From NCBI RefSeq assembly GCF_017744395.1, contig NZ_JAGIBI010000005.1, positions 1-64,000 on the forward strand: a stretch of DNA of 64,000 nucleotides, written 5' to 3'. The notes under the pieces are model-generated. The model saw only the letters and a list, made by a program, of their open reading frames with translations. It searched no databases and had not been told where the DNA came from. The position numbers and the translations under genes are program-made. The first letter of the stretch is position 1. Each line of letters opens with the position of its first letter. The DNA comes from Herbaspirillum sp. (GTDB taxonomy: Bacteria > Pseudomonadota > Gammaproteobacteria > Burkholderiales > Burkholderiaceae_D). This document shows positions 17,326 to 26,104 of the stretch, piece by piece.

Positions 17326-18804
17326 TCAGCCGGCCCACGGCAGCGGCTGTTCGTTCAAGCCCCAGTACATGGCCTTCTGCTCCATGTACTGAAGGATGCC
17401 CAGCCGGCCCTTCTCGCGCCCCAGGCCGCTGTCGCGCCAGCCGCCGAACGGGGTCGAGATCGAAAACTGCTTGTAGGTGTTGATCCAGACGTTGCCGGCC
17501 TGCACCGCGCGGCCGAAGCGCCATGCCTTCTTGTAGTCGCGCGTCCAGATGCCGGCGGCCAGCGCGTACACGCTGTCGTTGGCCTGCTCGATCAACGTCT
17601 CTTCATTGTCGAAGGGCATGGCCACCAGCACCGGGCCGAAAATCTCTTCCTGGCAGATGCGCTGGTCGTTGGTCACGCCTTCGATGATGGTCGGGTTGTA
17701 GTAGTAGCCGCGCTCGAAAGCGGCGCCTTGCGGACGCGTGCCGCCGGTACGAATGCGGCCGCCGTCGGTAATGCCGATGTCGACGTAGCGCTCGATGCCC
17801 TCGCGGTGGCGCGCGGTGATCAGCGGCCCCATCTGGGTGCGTTCGTCGGCCGGGTCGCCCACGCGCAATGCCGCGGCGCCTGCGGCCAGGCGTTCCATGA
17901 AGCCGTCATAGATGGCGCGGGCGACGAACAGGCGCGAACCGGCGATGCAGGATTCTCCCGAGCTGCTGAAGATGCCGTACAACACGCCTGCCACCGCATG
18001 GTCGATGTCGGCATCCTCGAACACCATGGTGGGCGACTTGCCGCCCAGCTCCAGCGAGACCGGCATCATCTTGTCGGCGGCGATGTGGGCGATATGCTTG
18101 CCGGTAGTGGTGCCGCCGGTGAAGGAGACGCGCTTGACCAGCGGATGCAGGGTGATGGCGTCGCCGATCACCGAACCCTTGCCCGGCAGCACGCTGACCA
18201 GGCCCGCCGGCACGCCGGCTTCGATGCAGATCTTCGCCAGTTCCAGCGCGGCCAGCGGCGTGACTTCGGCCGGCTTGACCACCACCGCGTTGCCGGCGGC
18301 CAGGGCCGGCGCCATCTTCTGCGCTTCGCTGGCGATCGGCGAATTCCACGGCGTGATCGCGGCCACCACGCCCATGGGTTCGTAGACGCTCATGGTGAGG
18401 TTGTCGCCGCGCATGGGCGTAATCGTTTCCTCCAGGGTTTCGCAGGCGGCGGCGAAGAACTGGAAGGTGCCGGCGGCGCTGGCCACCAGGTTGCGCGTCT
18501 CGGAAATCGGTTTGCCGTTGTCCAGGCGCTGCAGCTGGGCCAGCTCCTCGCCGCGTTCGCGGATCAGCTGGGCAACGCGGTACAGCACGGCGGCGCGCTC
18601 GTGCGGCTTCCGCTGCGCCCAGCCGCTGGTGCGGAAGGCATGGTCGGCGCCGGCGATGGCTTCCTCGACGTCGGCCACGCTGGCCGCGTTGAGGTGCGCT
18701 ACCGCTTCGCCGGTGGCCGGGTACAGCGTGGCGTAGCGGTCGCCGCCGCCGAGGCGCCATTGTCCGGCGACGCAGATGGGCAAGGTTTCGTTCAGGTTCA
18801 TCAT
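17326..18804 (-). CDS. Aldehyde dehydrogenase (muconic-semialdehyde type)
   Basis: This 492-residue NAD(P)-dependent aldehyde dehydrogenase has the catalytic Cys in SSSGESCIAGSR, the general base Glu in LELGGKSP, the cofactor loop FTGGTTTGK and the family segment ITPWNSP. It likely oxidises the ring-cleavage semialdehyde made by the dioxygenase gene 35 bases upstream. Members in aromatic operons are 2-hydroxy- or 2-aminomuconate semialdehyde dehydrogenases. A tandem ATG leaves the start uncertain by one codon. Confidence 0.9.
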   Translation of the reverse strand: MMNLNETLPICVAGQWRLGGGDRYATLYPATGEAVAHLNAASVADVEEAIAGADHAFRTSGWAQRKPHERAAVLYRVAQLIRERGEELAQLQRLDNGKPISETRNLVASAAGTFQFFAAACETLEETITPMRGDNLTMSVYEPMGVVAAITPWNSPIASEAQKMAPALAAGNAVVVKPAEVTPLAALELAKICIEAGVPAGLVSVLPGKGSVIGDAITLHPLVKRVSFTGGTTTGKHIAHIAADKMMPVSLELGGKSPTMVFEDADIDHAVAGVLYGIFSSSGESCIAGSRLFVARAIYDGFMERLAAGAAALRVGDPADERTQMGPLITARHREGIERYVDIGITDGGRIRTGGTRPQGAAFERGYYYNPTIIEGVTNDQRICQEEIFGPVLVAMPFDNEETLIEQANDSVYALAAGIWTRDYKKAWRFGRAVQAGNVWINTYKQFSISTPFGGWRDSGLGREKGRLGILQYMEQKAMYWGLNEQPLPWAG

Positions 18805-18820
18805 GTCCGGTTCAACTCAA

Positions 18821-19621
18821 TCAGATCGACAGCGCATGGGCGCGATTTCCCAGCGCGCGCACCACGCTGTAGACGGTCAGCGCCGAGGTCTTGGGATTGG
18901 CCGCCAGCGGCTTGCCGCGCATGGTCAGCTCAAAGCCGCCGAAGGCGCCGCGCGCTTCCACGTGGTGCACGTTCTCGGTCACGCCCGGGTCGGCGTACAG
19001 GCGTACCTTGGTCTGGTCCAGCCCCAGGCCGGCCAGCGACAGCGTGGCGGCAACGTTGGCGTTCTTCGGGTACAGGCGCGCGGCCTCGCGCGCGCTGCCC
19101 TCGAAGATCACCGTGGCCTCCGCCAGCGCATCCAGGTCGAAAGCGCCGTCGGCCGGGGTGTCCTTCCAGGCCCGCGGCGGCTTGCGGCCGGTGTAGACCA
19201 CCGATTCCAGGCCGCCGACCTTGGCCGCGGCCAGCGCATCGATGGCGCCGATGGCGCCCGACAGCAGTTGCACCTGGGTCTTGCCGGTGCGGGCGGCGGC
19301 TTCCAGCTTCTCCACCAGGCCCGGCTCGGACAGCGCGCCGATCGACACCACCATGCAGGCAATGCCCCGCTCCAGCGCCGGGATGATGTGCTCGCCGATG
19401 GCCTGGTGGCCGGCGCATTCGATCAGCAGGTCGGGGCGTTCTTCACCCAGCCGCGAGACCACCCTGGCCGCCGGCGCCAGCGAAGACACCACGCCGCGCG
19501 CGTTGTCCATGTGCGCCTCGGGCACCACCACCATGTCGAAGGCGACCTCGGGATCGCTCTTGAGAATCTCCATCACACCCGCGCCAATGGCGCCGCAACC
19601 GATCATCGATACGTGCAACAT
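18821..19621 (-). CDS. L-aspartate dehydrogenase-like oxidoreductase
   Basis: This 266-residue protein of the NadX/aspartate dehydrogenase family has an N-terminal Rossmann motif GCGAIGAGV, then IECAGHQAIGEHIIPAL and the substrate-domain segments LLSGAIGAIDAL and YPKNANVAATLSLAGLG. Known members interconvert L-aspartate with iminoaspartate/oxaloacetate using NAD(P). No nadA or nadC neighbours are present, so NAD synthesis is an unlikely role. Inside this operon it may act on an imino or amino acid intermediate, or salvage released ammonia. GAGGAG before the ATG supports the start. Confidence 0.85.
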   Translation of the reverse strand: MLHVSMIGCGAIGAGVMEILKSDPEVAFDMVVVPEAHMDNARGVVSSLAPAARVVSRLGEERPDLLIECAGHQAIGEHIIPALERGIACMVVSIGALSEPGLVEKLEAAARTGKTQVQLLSGAIGAIDALAAAKVGGLESVVYTGRKPPRAWKDTPADGAFDLDALAEATVIFEGSAREAARLYPKNANVAATLSLAGLGLDQTKVRLYADPGVTENVHHVEARGAFGGFELTMRGKPLAANPKTSALTVYSVVRALGNRAHALSI

Positions 19622-19630
19622 GGCGGCTCC

Positions 19631-21334
19631 TCAGGCTGCGGTGGCGGCCTCGACCGCAGCTGCGGCGGCCTTTTCCTTGCCGTTTACCGGCGGGCCGGCG
19701 AAGGCGGTCTTGAAGCTGCCGATCGAGAGCATGTCGATCTCCAGCAGGAACGGGCCCGGCTGCGACAGCGCCTCGCCCAGGCCGGCGGCGACGTCGGCCA
19801 GGTTGGAGACGCGCTTGTGGCGCAGCTTGAGCGCCGAGGACAGCTCGGCATAATCGGGCGTGTGCAGGTCGACGTAGTGGCGGCGCCCGCCGTATTGCAC
19901 GTCCTGGATGTTCTTGATGACGCCGTAGCCCTTGTCGTTCATCAGCACGATGACCATGTCGGCCTGCTCCTGCACCGCGGTGGCCAGTTCGCCCAGGTTC
20001 AGGATGAAGCCGCCGTCTCCGGCCAGCGTGAAAGTCTTCTTGCCCGACTGCGTGACGGCCGCGCCGACCGCGGCGCCAATGCCCATCGCCAGGCCCTGGC
20101 CGATGCCGCCGCCCAGCGCATGCACGCCGGCGCGCGGGTCGAAGATGCGCAGGTAGCGGTTGCCCCAGGTGCTGTTGGAGACGGTGACGTCGCGCACCCA
20201 GTTGAATTCGCGGCCGGCGGCCTTTTGCAATTGCTCGACCAGCGCGCTGTAGGGACCGAGGCCGTCGACCAGTCCGCTGACGGCGGTATCGCGCGCCTTC
20301 TTCAGGTCATCCATGAAAGCCGGGGCGACCTTGATGCGGCCGAGGCGGTCGGCCAGGCCTTCCAGCACCAGCGCGGAGTCGCCGCAGACGAAATAGTCGC
20401 TGGTATAGCAGCGGCCTTCGGCGGCCGGATCGGCGTCGACGCGGTACAGCGGGCGCGGCAGCTTGAGTTCGTACTTCAGGGTTTCATTGCCGCGCAGGCG
20501 CGAACCGACCACCAGCATGGCGTCGCAGCTCTGGTAGAAATTCTCGACCGGCTTGTGCAGATTGAAGGCGCCCAGCGAGCGCGGATCGTCCTCGGCCACG
20601 ATGCCGCGGCCCTGGGTGCTGGTGACCACGCCAAAGCCGAGGTCCATCAGGCGTTGCACCTGCGCGCCGGCATGGCGCGCGCCGCCGCCCAGCCACAGCA
20701 GCGGGCGCTTGGCCTTGAGCAGGCGCTCGGCCAGCTCGTCCAGCGCGCGCGCCGAGGGCACGTTCTGCGGGATCGCCAGCGGCTGCAGGTCGGTCGGCTC
20801 GGGGATCAGCGCGGCCTGGATGTCGATCGGGATCTCTACCGACACCGGCCCCATCGGCGGCGTCAGCGCGGTCTGCACGGCCAGCTTGATGGTGCTCAGC
20901 GCGGTCTCGACGCTGCGGATGCGGAAGGCAGCCTTGGAGATCGCCTTGAGCATGGCCAGCTGGTCCGGCGCTTCGTGGATGTAGGCCAGGCTCTGGTCGA
21001 GGTAAGGCGTTTCGATCTGGCCGGTCAGGTGCAGCAGCGGCGTGCCGGCGGTCAGGGCTTCGACCATGGCGCCGGCGGCATTGCCGGCGGCGGTGCCGGT
21101 CGAGGTCAGGCACACGCCCAGGCCGCCGGTGGTGCGGGCATAGGAGTCGGCCATGTTGGCGCCGCCGGCCTCGCCGCGCGCCGGGATGAAGCGGATCTTG
21201 CCGCGCTCGCCGAAGGCATCGAGGATGGGCATGTTGTGGATCGAAATCACGCCGAACGCCGCCTTGACGCCGCACTGTTCGAGGAAAGCCGCGATGGCGC
21301 AGCCGACGGTTACTTGCTTGGTGGTATTAGGCAT
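19631..21334 (-). CDS. Thiamine-diphosphate-dependent decarboxylase/acetolactate-synthase-like enzyme
   Basis: This 567-residue three-domain ThDP enzyme has the catalytic Glu in PARGEAGGANMADSYAR (E55), a middle domain and a C-terminal cofactor domain with the GDG...N metal motif (GDGGFILNLGELATAVQEQ, then NDKGYG). It belongs to the acetolactate synthase/benzoylformate decarboxylase superfamily. No small regulatory subunit lies nearby, which argues for a catabolic 2-oxo-acid decarboxylase or lyase rather than branched-chain synthesis. AGGAGGAC ten bases before 21334 selects this start over longer frames. It overlaps the preceding SDR gene by eight bases. Confidence 0.86.
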   Translation of the reverse strand: MPNTTKQVTVGCAIAAFLEQCGVKAAFGVISIHNMPILDAFGERGKIRFIPARGEAGGANMADSYARTTGGLGVCLTSTGTAAGNAAGAMVEALTAGTPLLHLTGQIETPYLDQSLAYIHEAPDQLAMLKAISKAAFRIRSVETALSTIKLAVQTALTPPMGPVSVEIPIDIQAALIPEPTDLQPLAIPQNVPSARALDELAERLLKAKRPLLWLGGGARHAGAQVQRLMDLGFGVVTSTQGRGIVAEDDPRSLGAFNLHKPVENFYQSCDAMLVVGSRLRGNETLKYELKLPRPLYRVDADPAAEGRCYTSDYFVCGDSALVLEGLADRLGRIKVAPAFMDDLKKARDTAVSGLVDGLGPYSALVEQLQKAAGREFNWVRDVTVSNSTWGNRYLRIFDPRAGVHALGGGIGQGLAMGIGAAVGAAVTQSGKKTFTLAGDGGFILNLGELATAVQEQADMVIVLMNDKGYGVIKNIQDVQYGGRRHYVDLHTPDYAELSSALKLRHKRVSNLADVAAGLGEALSQPGPFLLEIDMLSIGSFKTAFAGPPVNGKEKAAAAAVEAATAA

Positions 21335-22163
21335 GGCGGGAAAGTCCTCCTGAAACATCGATATGGCTGCCTGTTGTGTACGAGGAAAGCGGCGTGGCGA
21401 GGAACACGATCGCGCGCGCGGCTTCCTGGGGAAGGCCGAGACGGCCGAGTTGGATATTCTTTTTCTGCGCCAGCGCAGCGGTCCATTGCTGCCAGTCCTG
21501 GCCTTGCTGTTCGGGCGGGCGCGCATCGAAGCGGCGGCGCCACTGGCCGGATTCGACCAGCCCGATCAGGATGCCGTTGACGCGCACCCGTGGCGCATCG
21601 CCCTTGGCGAATTCGGTGGCCAGCGAGCGCACCAGGTTGTGCACGCCGGCGCGGGCGGCGGAGGTCGCCACCATGTGCGGCTCGGGCTGGGTCGCCAGGA
21701 GCGAATTGACGCACACGATGGCGGCGTCGCCGTGTTCGGCGCTGGTCTTTTGCAACTGCGGCAGGAAGGCGCGGGTCGGGTAGATCACCGAGAAGAATTT
21801 CAGGCGCAGTTCCTCGCTCCAGGCTTCGTCGGCAGTGTCGGCGAAGGTGGAGACGCGGCCCTGGCCGGCGTTGTTGACCAGCATGGCGACCGTGCCAAGC
21901 TCGCGCTCGACGGCGGCGGCGAAGGCTTGCACCTGTTCCTGCGACAGCACGTCGCAGGTAGCGGTGTACAGGCGGGCCTGCGGGAAGCGTCCGCGCAGCG
22001 CGGCCTCGGCCTGCTGCAGGCGGGCGGCGTCGCGGCCGCAGAAGGCGACAGCGGCGCCGGCCTCCAGCAGCAGCTCGACGGTGGCAAGGCCGATACCCGA
22101 CGAACCGCCGGTGACCACCGCCACCTTGCCCTGGAGTGAAGTCATCGCTGCGTTCATCGCCAT
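21327..22163 (-). CDS. SDR-family oxidoreductase with altered catalytic residues
   Basis: This short-chain dehydrogenase of about 278 residues has a clear cofactor motif VTGGSSGIG and NNAGQ. In the active-site region, however, the expected YxxxK is replaced: HMVATSAARAGVHNL places Thr and Arg at the Tyr and Lys positions. The Ser of the triad is present in VCVNSLLAT. It may be catalytically unusual or mainly a binding protein. The ATG at 22163 overlaps the IclR stop (TGATG). A GTG at 22175 and ATGs at 22157 and 22145 are alternatives. Confidence 0.82.
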   Translation of the reverse strand: MAMNAAMTSLQGKVAVVTGGSSGIGLATVELLLEAGAAVAFCGRDAARLQQAEAALRGRFPQARLYTATCDVLSQEQVQAFAAAVERELGTVAMLVNNAGQGRVSTFADTADEAWSEELRLKFFSVIYPTRAFLPQLQKTSAEHGDAAIVCVNSLLATQPEPHMVATSAARAGVHNLVRSLATEFAKGDAPRVRVNGILIGLVESGQWRRRFDARPPEQQGQDWQQWTAALAQKKNIQLGRLGLPQEAARAIVFLATPLSSYTTGSHIDVSGGLSRHA

Positions 22164-22999
22164 CAGCTCCGCCACATGTTGATGACCTTGCCGTCAGACT
22201 GCTCTGGCGAATGGTCGAGCAGGCGCGACAGCTCGGCCGCGGTCTCGCGCACGCGCGCCACGATGCCGTCCAGCTGGCCGGCGTCGATATGCGGCGACGG
22301 GATGGTGGCGCCCAGGGCGGCCACCACCAGGCCGGAGTGGTCGCGCACCGGCGCGGCCACGGTGGAGATGCTGGTCTCGAAGAAACCTTCCTGCAGCACG
22401 AAGCCGCGTTCCTTGTCCGCCTGCACCATGTCGAACAGTTCGACCACGGTCTTGGGCGTATTGCTGGAGAAGACTTCCAGGTGCTCTTCCGGATACAGTT
22501 CGCGCAGCTGCGGCAGGCTCAGGTCTTCCAGCAGCACGCGGCCCAGCACGGTGGCGTGCGCCGGCAGGCGGGTGCCGACGTTGACGTGGCTGGTGAAGGC
22601 GGTCTGGGTGACCGACTTGGCGACGTAGACGATGGAACGGCCGTCGCGCACCACCAGGTTGCAGGAGTAGCCGATTTCATTGCGCAGGCGGTCCAGCAGC
22701 GGGCGGCCGATCTCGGTCAGCTCCAGCGAGGCCAGGTATTCGAAGCCCAGGCGCAGCACCGCCATGCCGAGGCGGTATTCGCGCCCGCCGTCGGTGCGTT
22801 CGACGAAACCCATGCGCTCCAGCGTAGCCAACAGGCGGAACACGGTCGAGCGCGGCACGTCGAGGCGGCGCGCCAGTTCCGGCGCGCCCAGGGTCTTGTC
22901 CTGGCGGCTGAATTCGCACAGCAGGCGCAGGCCGCGCTCCAGGCCGGGAACGGAGTACTTGTCTTGCGATTCTTCTTCTGGCAGCACTGGCTTGTTCAT
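22163..22999 (-). CDS. IclR-family transcriptional regulator of the catabolic operon
   Basis: This 278-residue IclR-type regulator has an N-terminal winged helix-turn-helix (about residues 17-80, with LARRLDVPRSTVFRLLATLERMGF). The C-terminal effector-binding domain follows (SVTQTAFTSHVNVGTRLPAHATVLGRVLL). It is embedded in the operon between hydrolase and SDR genes, so it would control its own expression. Candidate operators, imperfect GTTCCATATATGAAAC palindromes, lie at 28036-28153 before the first gene. Effector and sign of regulation are unknown. Confidence 0.9.
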   Translation of the reverse strand: MNKPVLPEEESQDKYSVPGLERGLRLLCEFSRQDKTLGAPELARRLDVPRSTVFRLLATLERMGFVERTDGGREYRLGMAVLRLGFEYLASLELTEIGRPLLDRLRNEIGYSCNLVVRDGRSIVYVAKSVTQTAFTSHVNVGTRLPAHATVLGRVLLEDLSLPQLRELYPEEHLEVFSSNTPKTVVELFDMVQADKERGFVLQEGFFETSISTVAAPVRDHSGLVVAALGATIPSPHIDAGQLDGIVARVRETAAELSRLLDHSPEQSDGKVINMWRS

Positions 23000-23012
23000 G
23001 GTTTTATGTGGT

Positions 23013-23888
23013 TCAGTTCTGGTTGGGTTGGGCGGATTGCTCGCGGATCATCTCCGCGAACGCCGCCGGTTGCTCGATATAACAGGCGTGGCCGGCGGCC
23101 TCCACCAATTTGAAGGGCACATCAAACTTCCTGGCCAGCCCTTCGCTGGCCTCGGGTGTGGTCACCACGTCGAGCGCGCCGCAGGCCACCGACACGCCGC
23201 GCATCGGCGCCGCGCCGAGATAAGCGCCGATATCGTCGCCGCACAGCAGGTGCACCGCCTGGGTATAGCCGGCCGGGTCCAGCCATTGCATGTTCCAGCT
23301 AACCCAGTCGTGTTGCGCCTGGCCGGCGTGTTCCGAGAGCAGGCGCGAACGCTTGCGCGCCATGCCGTCGATGCCCAGCGTGCGCAGCGCGCCCAGGCGC
23401 TCCTGCTCCACCTCGCGTGCGCGCTCGCGCTTGTCCGCGGCGCCGTAGCCCTGGGCCGGGTCGGCCAGCAGGACGCGGCGCGCCCGGCCATCGCCGCCGG
23501 CCAGGTAGGCGGCGGCCATCAGGGCGCCCAGCGAATGGCCGACCAGCACGCAGTCGGCGACATCCAGTGCCTGCAGCATCTGCTGCAGGCGCGCGGCATA
23601 GTCGGATGCCCGGGGCCTCGTCATCGGCAACGGCGTCGAACGGCCGTAGCCGGGCGCGTTCCAGGCGATCACGCGGGCGCCTTCCTCCAGCTTGAGCGCG
23701 CACTGCAGCCAGGATGCGGCTCCCGAGCTGATCCCGTGCAGCAGCACCACCGCGGGCCCCGTGCCGCAGCTGCGGTAGGAGACCACGCCGCTGCCGACCT
23801 CGACGGTACGTTCGGCGAAACGGCCTTCCAGCAGCGCGAGCTGGTCCTTGAGCTCATCGGCGCAGTTGGCGGCAACGGGTGCGTTCAT
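23013..23888 (-). CDS. Alpha/beta hydrolase (C-C or ester hydrolase class)
   Basis: This 291-residue soluble alpha/beta-hydrolase has the oxyanion segment LLHGISSGAASW, the nucleophile elbow GHSLG, an acid in CGALDVVTTPE and the final His in AAGHACYIEQP. Close relatives in aromatic operons are meta-cleavage-product hydrolases (MhpC/BphD) and enol-lactone hydrolases. The start at 23888 gives the family length. It lies between the cupin and IclR genes with short gaps. Confidence 0.85.
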   Translation of the reverse strand: MNAPVAANCADELKDQLALLEGRFAERTVEVGSGVVSYRSCGTGPAVVLLHGISSGAASWLQCALKLEEGARVIAWNAPGYGRSTPLPMTRPRASDYAARLQQMLQALDVADCVLVGHSLGALMAAAYLAGGDGRARRVLLADPAQGYGAADKRERAREVEQERLGALRTLGIDGMARKRSRLLSEHAGQAQHDWVSWNMQWLDPAGYTQAVHLLCGDDIGAYLGAAPMRGVSVACGALDVVTTPEASEGLARKFDVPFKLVEAAGHACYIEQPAAFAEMIREQSAQPNQN

Positions 23889-23908
23889 GGCTGGAGCTTT
23901 CCCTGCGT

Positions 23909-24445
23909 TCAGCGCTTGATCGACGCCAGCGGATGTTCCGGCGGATAGGTCGGGGTGATGGGCTTCTTGGAACCCAGCATCACGCACATCAGCGCATCTT
24001 CGTCGCCGATGTTGATTTCCTCGCGGTACACGCCGGGAGGCACCGAGACCACGTCGCGGTCGGTCAGGATGGTTTCGAAACGCTCGCCATCCTTCTCCAG
24101 CACCAGCTTCAATTTGCCGCGCATGACGAAGAACACTTCCTCGACGTCGATGTGCAGGTGCGGCGGGCCTTCGTGGCCGGCCGGGATGATCATGGTGGAG
24201 AAGGTGAAATGCTCGGACGGGATGACGTTGGCGTCATGCGCCACGCCGGTGCCGCCGGTGCCGATGTAGCGCATCTGGGCGCGGCGGAACTTGGGGTCGT
24301 AGTCGGACTGGAACTTCAGCGCGTCCCAGTCGTACTTGCGGGTGGACAGGCGCGCCACGCGCGACTCCATCCAGTCGGCGAAGCTGGCGCCTTCGGGGCG
24401 GTCCCAGCTGCGGGCGATGTTTTCTTGTTCGGACATGTCGGTCAT
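23909..24445 (-). CDS. Cupin-domain protein
   Basis: This 178-residue single-cupin protein has metal-site motif 1 GHEGPPHLHIDVEEVFFVMRG (ligands His, His, Glu) and motif 2 around PPGVYREEINIGDED, in which the usual His is missing. It may be a non-heme iron dioxygenase, an isomerase or a binding protein. AAGGAG six bases before 24445 supports the start. Its place between two catabolic enzymes suggests a pathway role, but the reaction is unknown. Confidence 0.82.
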   Translation of the reverse strand: MTDMSEQENIARSWDRPEGASFADWMESRVARLSTRKYDWDALKFQSDYDPKFRRAQMRYIGTGGTGVAHDANVIPSEHFTFSTMIIPAGHEGPPHLHIDVEEVFFVMRGKLKLVLEKDGERFETILTDRDVVSVPPGVYREEINIGDEDALMCVMLGSKKPITPTYPPEHPLASIKR

Positions 24446-24470
24446 GCTGTTCTCCTTGCGTTAAATCGGG

Positions 24471-25241
24471 TTAGTTCAAAACGAAACCGCCGTTGACCGC
24501 CATCACCTGGCCGGTAAAGAAGCGCGACATGTCGGACAGGGCGAACACAACGGCGCCGCAAACGTCCTCCGGCAGTTGGTCGCGCTGGATGGCGCGGCGG
24601 TCGAAATAGGTCTGGTGGCGTGCCTTGGGCACGTATTCGGTGGCTTCCACCAGGGTCAGGCCGGGCGCCACCGCATTGACGGTGATGTTGTCGCCGCCCA
24701 GTTCGCGCGCCAGCGAGCGGGTCATGCCGATCACCGCGCTCTTGCTGGCCACATAGGCCAGCAGGTTGGGCGCGCCCCACAGCGGGGTATCCGACGACAG
24801 GTTGACCACCGCGCCGCGCTTCGATGCGCGCAGCGCGGGCAGGCAGGCGTTGGTCATCAGCCAGGTGCCGCGAACGTTGACATCCATCACGCGGTCCCAC
24901 ATCTCCACTTCCAGTTGCTCGCTGCTCTTGCCGCCGGAATTGGTGATGGCGGCGTTATTGACCAGGCCGTCGAGGCCGCCCAGCCAGCCGGTGGCGGCGG
25001 AGGCGCAGGCCTTGACCGACTCCGGGTCGGCCAGGTCGACCACAAACCCTTCCACCTTGAAGCCGCGCTCCTTCAGCGCTGCCACCGATGCGGCCAACTG
25101 CTCCTGCAGGATGTCGGCCATCGCCACGGCGGCGCCCGCTTCGGCAATGGCGGCGGCGAAGGCCAGGCCGAGGCCGCGTGCGGCGCCGGTGACCAGGATG
25201 CGCCGTCCCGCCAGAAGGGTTGCCGTATTTGCTGCGGACAT
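24471..25241 (-). CDS. Short-chain dehydrogenase/reductase, classical type
   Basis: This 256-residue classical SDR has cofactor motif VTGAARGLG, NNAA, the catalytic Ser in NLSSDTPL and intact YxxxK (LAYVASKSAVIG). It probably oxidises an alcohol or a cis-dihydrodiol formed in the pathway. AGGAG seven bases before 25241 selects this start (MSAANT). It follows the permease gene closely in the operon. Confidence 0.88.
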   Translation of the reverse strand: MSAANTATLLAGRRILVTGAARGLGLAFAAAIAEAGAAVAMADILQEQLAASVAALKERGFKVEGFVVDLADPESVKACASAATGWLGGLDGLVNNAAITNSGGKSSEQLEVEMWDRVMDVNVRGTWLMTNACLPALRASKRGAVVNLSSDTPLWGAPNLLAYVASKSAVIGMTRSLARELGGDNITVNAVAPGLTLVEATEYVPKARHQTYFDRRAIQRDQLPEDVCGAVVFALSDMSRFFTGQVMAVNGGFVLN

Positions 25242-25265
25242 GTTTTCGCTCCTGTTATCCATCGC

Positions 25266-26102
25266 TCAGACAGTGCTGGTATTGGCCTTGGGGATGTAGT
25301 GCAAGACCTTGCGTTCGGCCCACACCACGAAACCGTAGGTGACTACGCCGATCATGGTCAGCGCCACGATGGCGACGAATACGGCCGCGGTGTTGCCCTG
25401 CCCCTCGCCGTCCACCAGCAGGTAGCCCAGCCCCTGGTTGCCGCCCACCAGCTCGCCCACGGTCACGCCGATCACCGACAAGGTGGAGGCGATGCGCAGG
25501 CCGGAGAACAGCGCCGGCAGCGCCGAGCGGAACTCGACCAGATGGAAGATCTGCCAGCGGCCGGCATTCAGGGTGCGCACCAGGTTGACCATGTCGGGGT
25601 CGACGGTACGGATGGCCGACAGCACGTTGATCATGATCGGGAAGAACACGATCAGCACGGCGACAATGATCTTGGGATAGATGGTGTAGCCCAGCCACAT
25701 CACGAACAGCGGCGCGAAAGCCACTTTAGGCGCGATCTGCAACGCCAGGATGTAAGGCGAGAGCATGGCTTCGGCGCGCGGCGACAAACCCAGGGCCACT
25801 CCCACCGCCAGGCCCAGCAGCGCGCCGAACAAAAAGCCGAACACCACTTCCATGGCGGTGATGCCGAAGTGCTGCAGCAGCTGCGCGCCGTTCCACATGA
25901 CGACCGATTCGCGCACCACCTGCATGAAATTGGGCAGGATGTATTCGGGCATGCCCAGCATGCCGGGGCCCCATTGCCAGGCGGCGATGAACAGCACCAG
26001 CAGCGCCAGGCTGCCGCATACGGTGCGCGCTTTTTCGCTAAACGCGGGAACGGACGGCCGGCGATCGGGCGCAGCCAATTCTTTCGCTGTAGTGGTATTC
26101 AT
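25266..26102 (-). CDS. NitT/TauT-type ABC transporter permease
   Basis: This 278-residue inner-membrane permease (SsuC/TauC-like) has about six helices and the cytoplasmic coupling segment VRTLNAGRWQIFHLVEFRSALP (EAA-loop position). It starts two bases after the binding-protein stop codon. With the ATPase (27151-27936) and binding protein it completes one importer, presumably for the aromatic substrate of the downstream enzymes. Confidence 0.9.
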   Translation of the reverse strand: MNTTTAKELAAPDRRPSVPAFSEKARTVCGSLALLVLFIAAWQWGPGMLGMPEYILPNFMQVVRESVVMWNGAQLLQHFGITAMEVVFGFLFGALLGLAVGVALGLSPRAEAMLSPYILALQIAPKVAFAPLFVMWLGYTIYPKIIVAVLIVFFPIMINVLSAIRTVDPDMVNLVRTLNAGRWQIFHLVEFRSALPALFSGLRIASTLSVIGVTVGELVGGNQGLGYLLVDGEGQGNTAAVFVAIVALTMIGVVTYGFVVWAERKVLHYIPKANTSTV

Positions 26103-26104
26103 GA

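Noticed and set aside
18776-21580. Very long plus-strand open frame opposite the AspDH and ThDP genes
   Set aside because: It is antisense to well-supported enzymes, is rich in Gln/His/Arg/Gly as expected for the complement of GC-rich codons, and has no domain signature.
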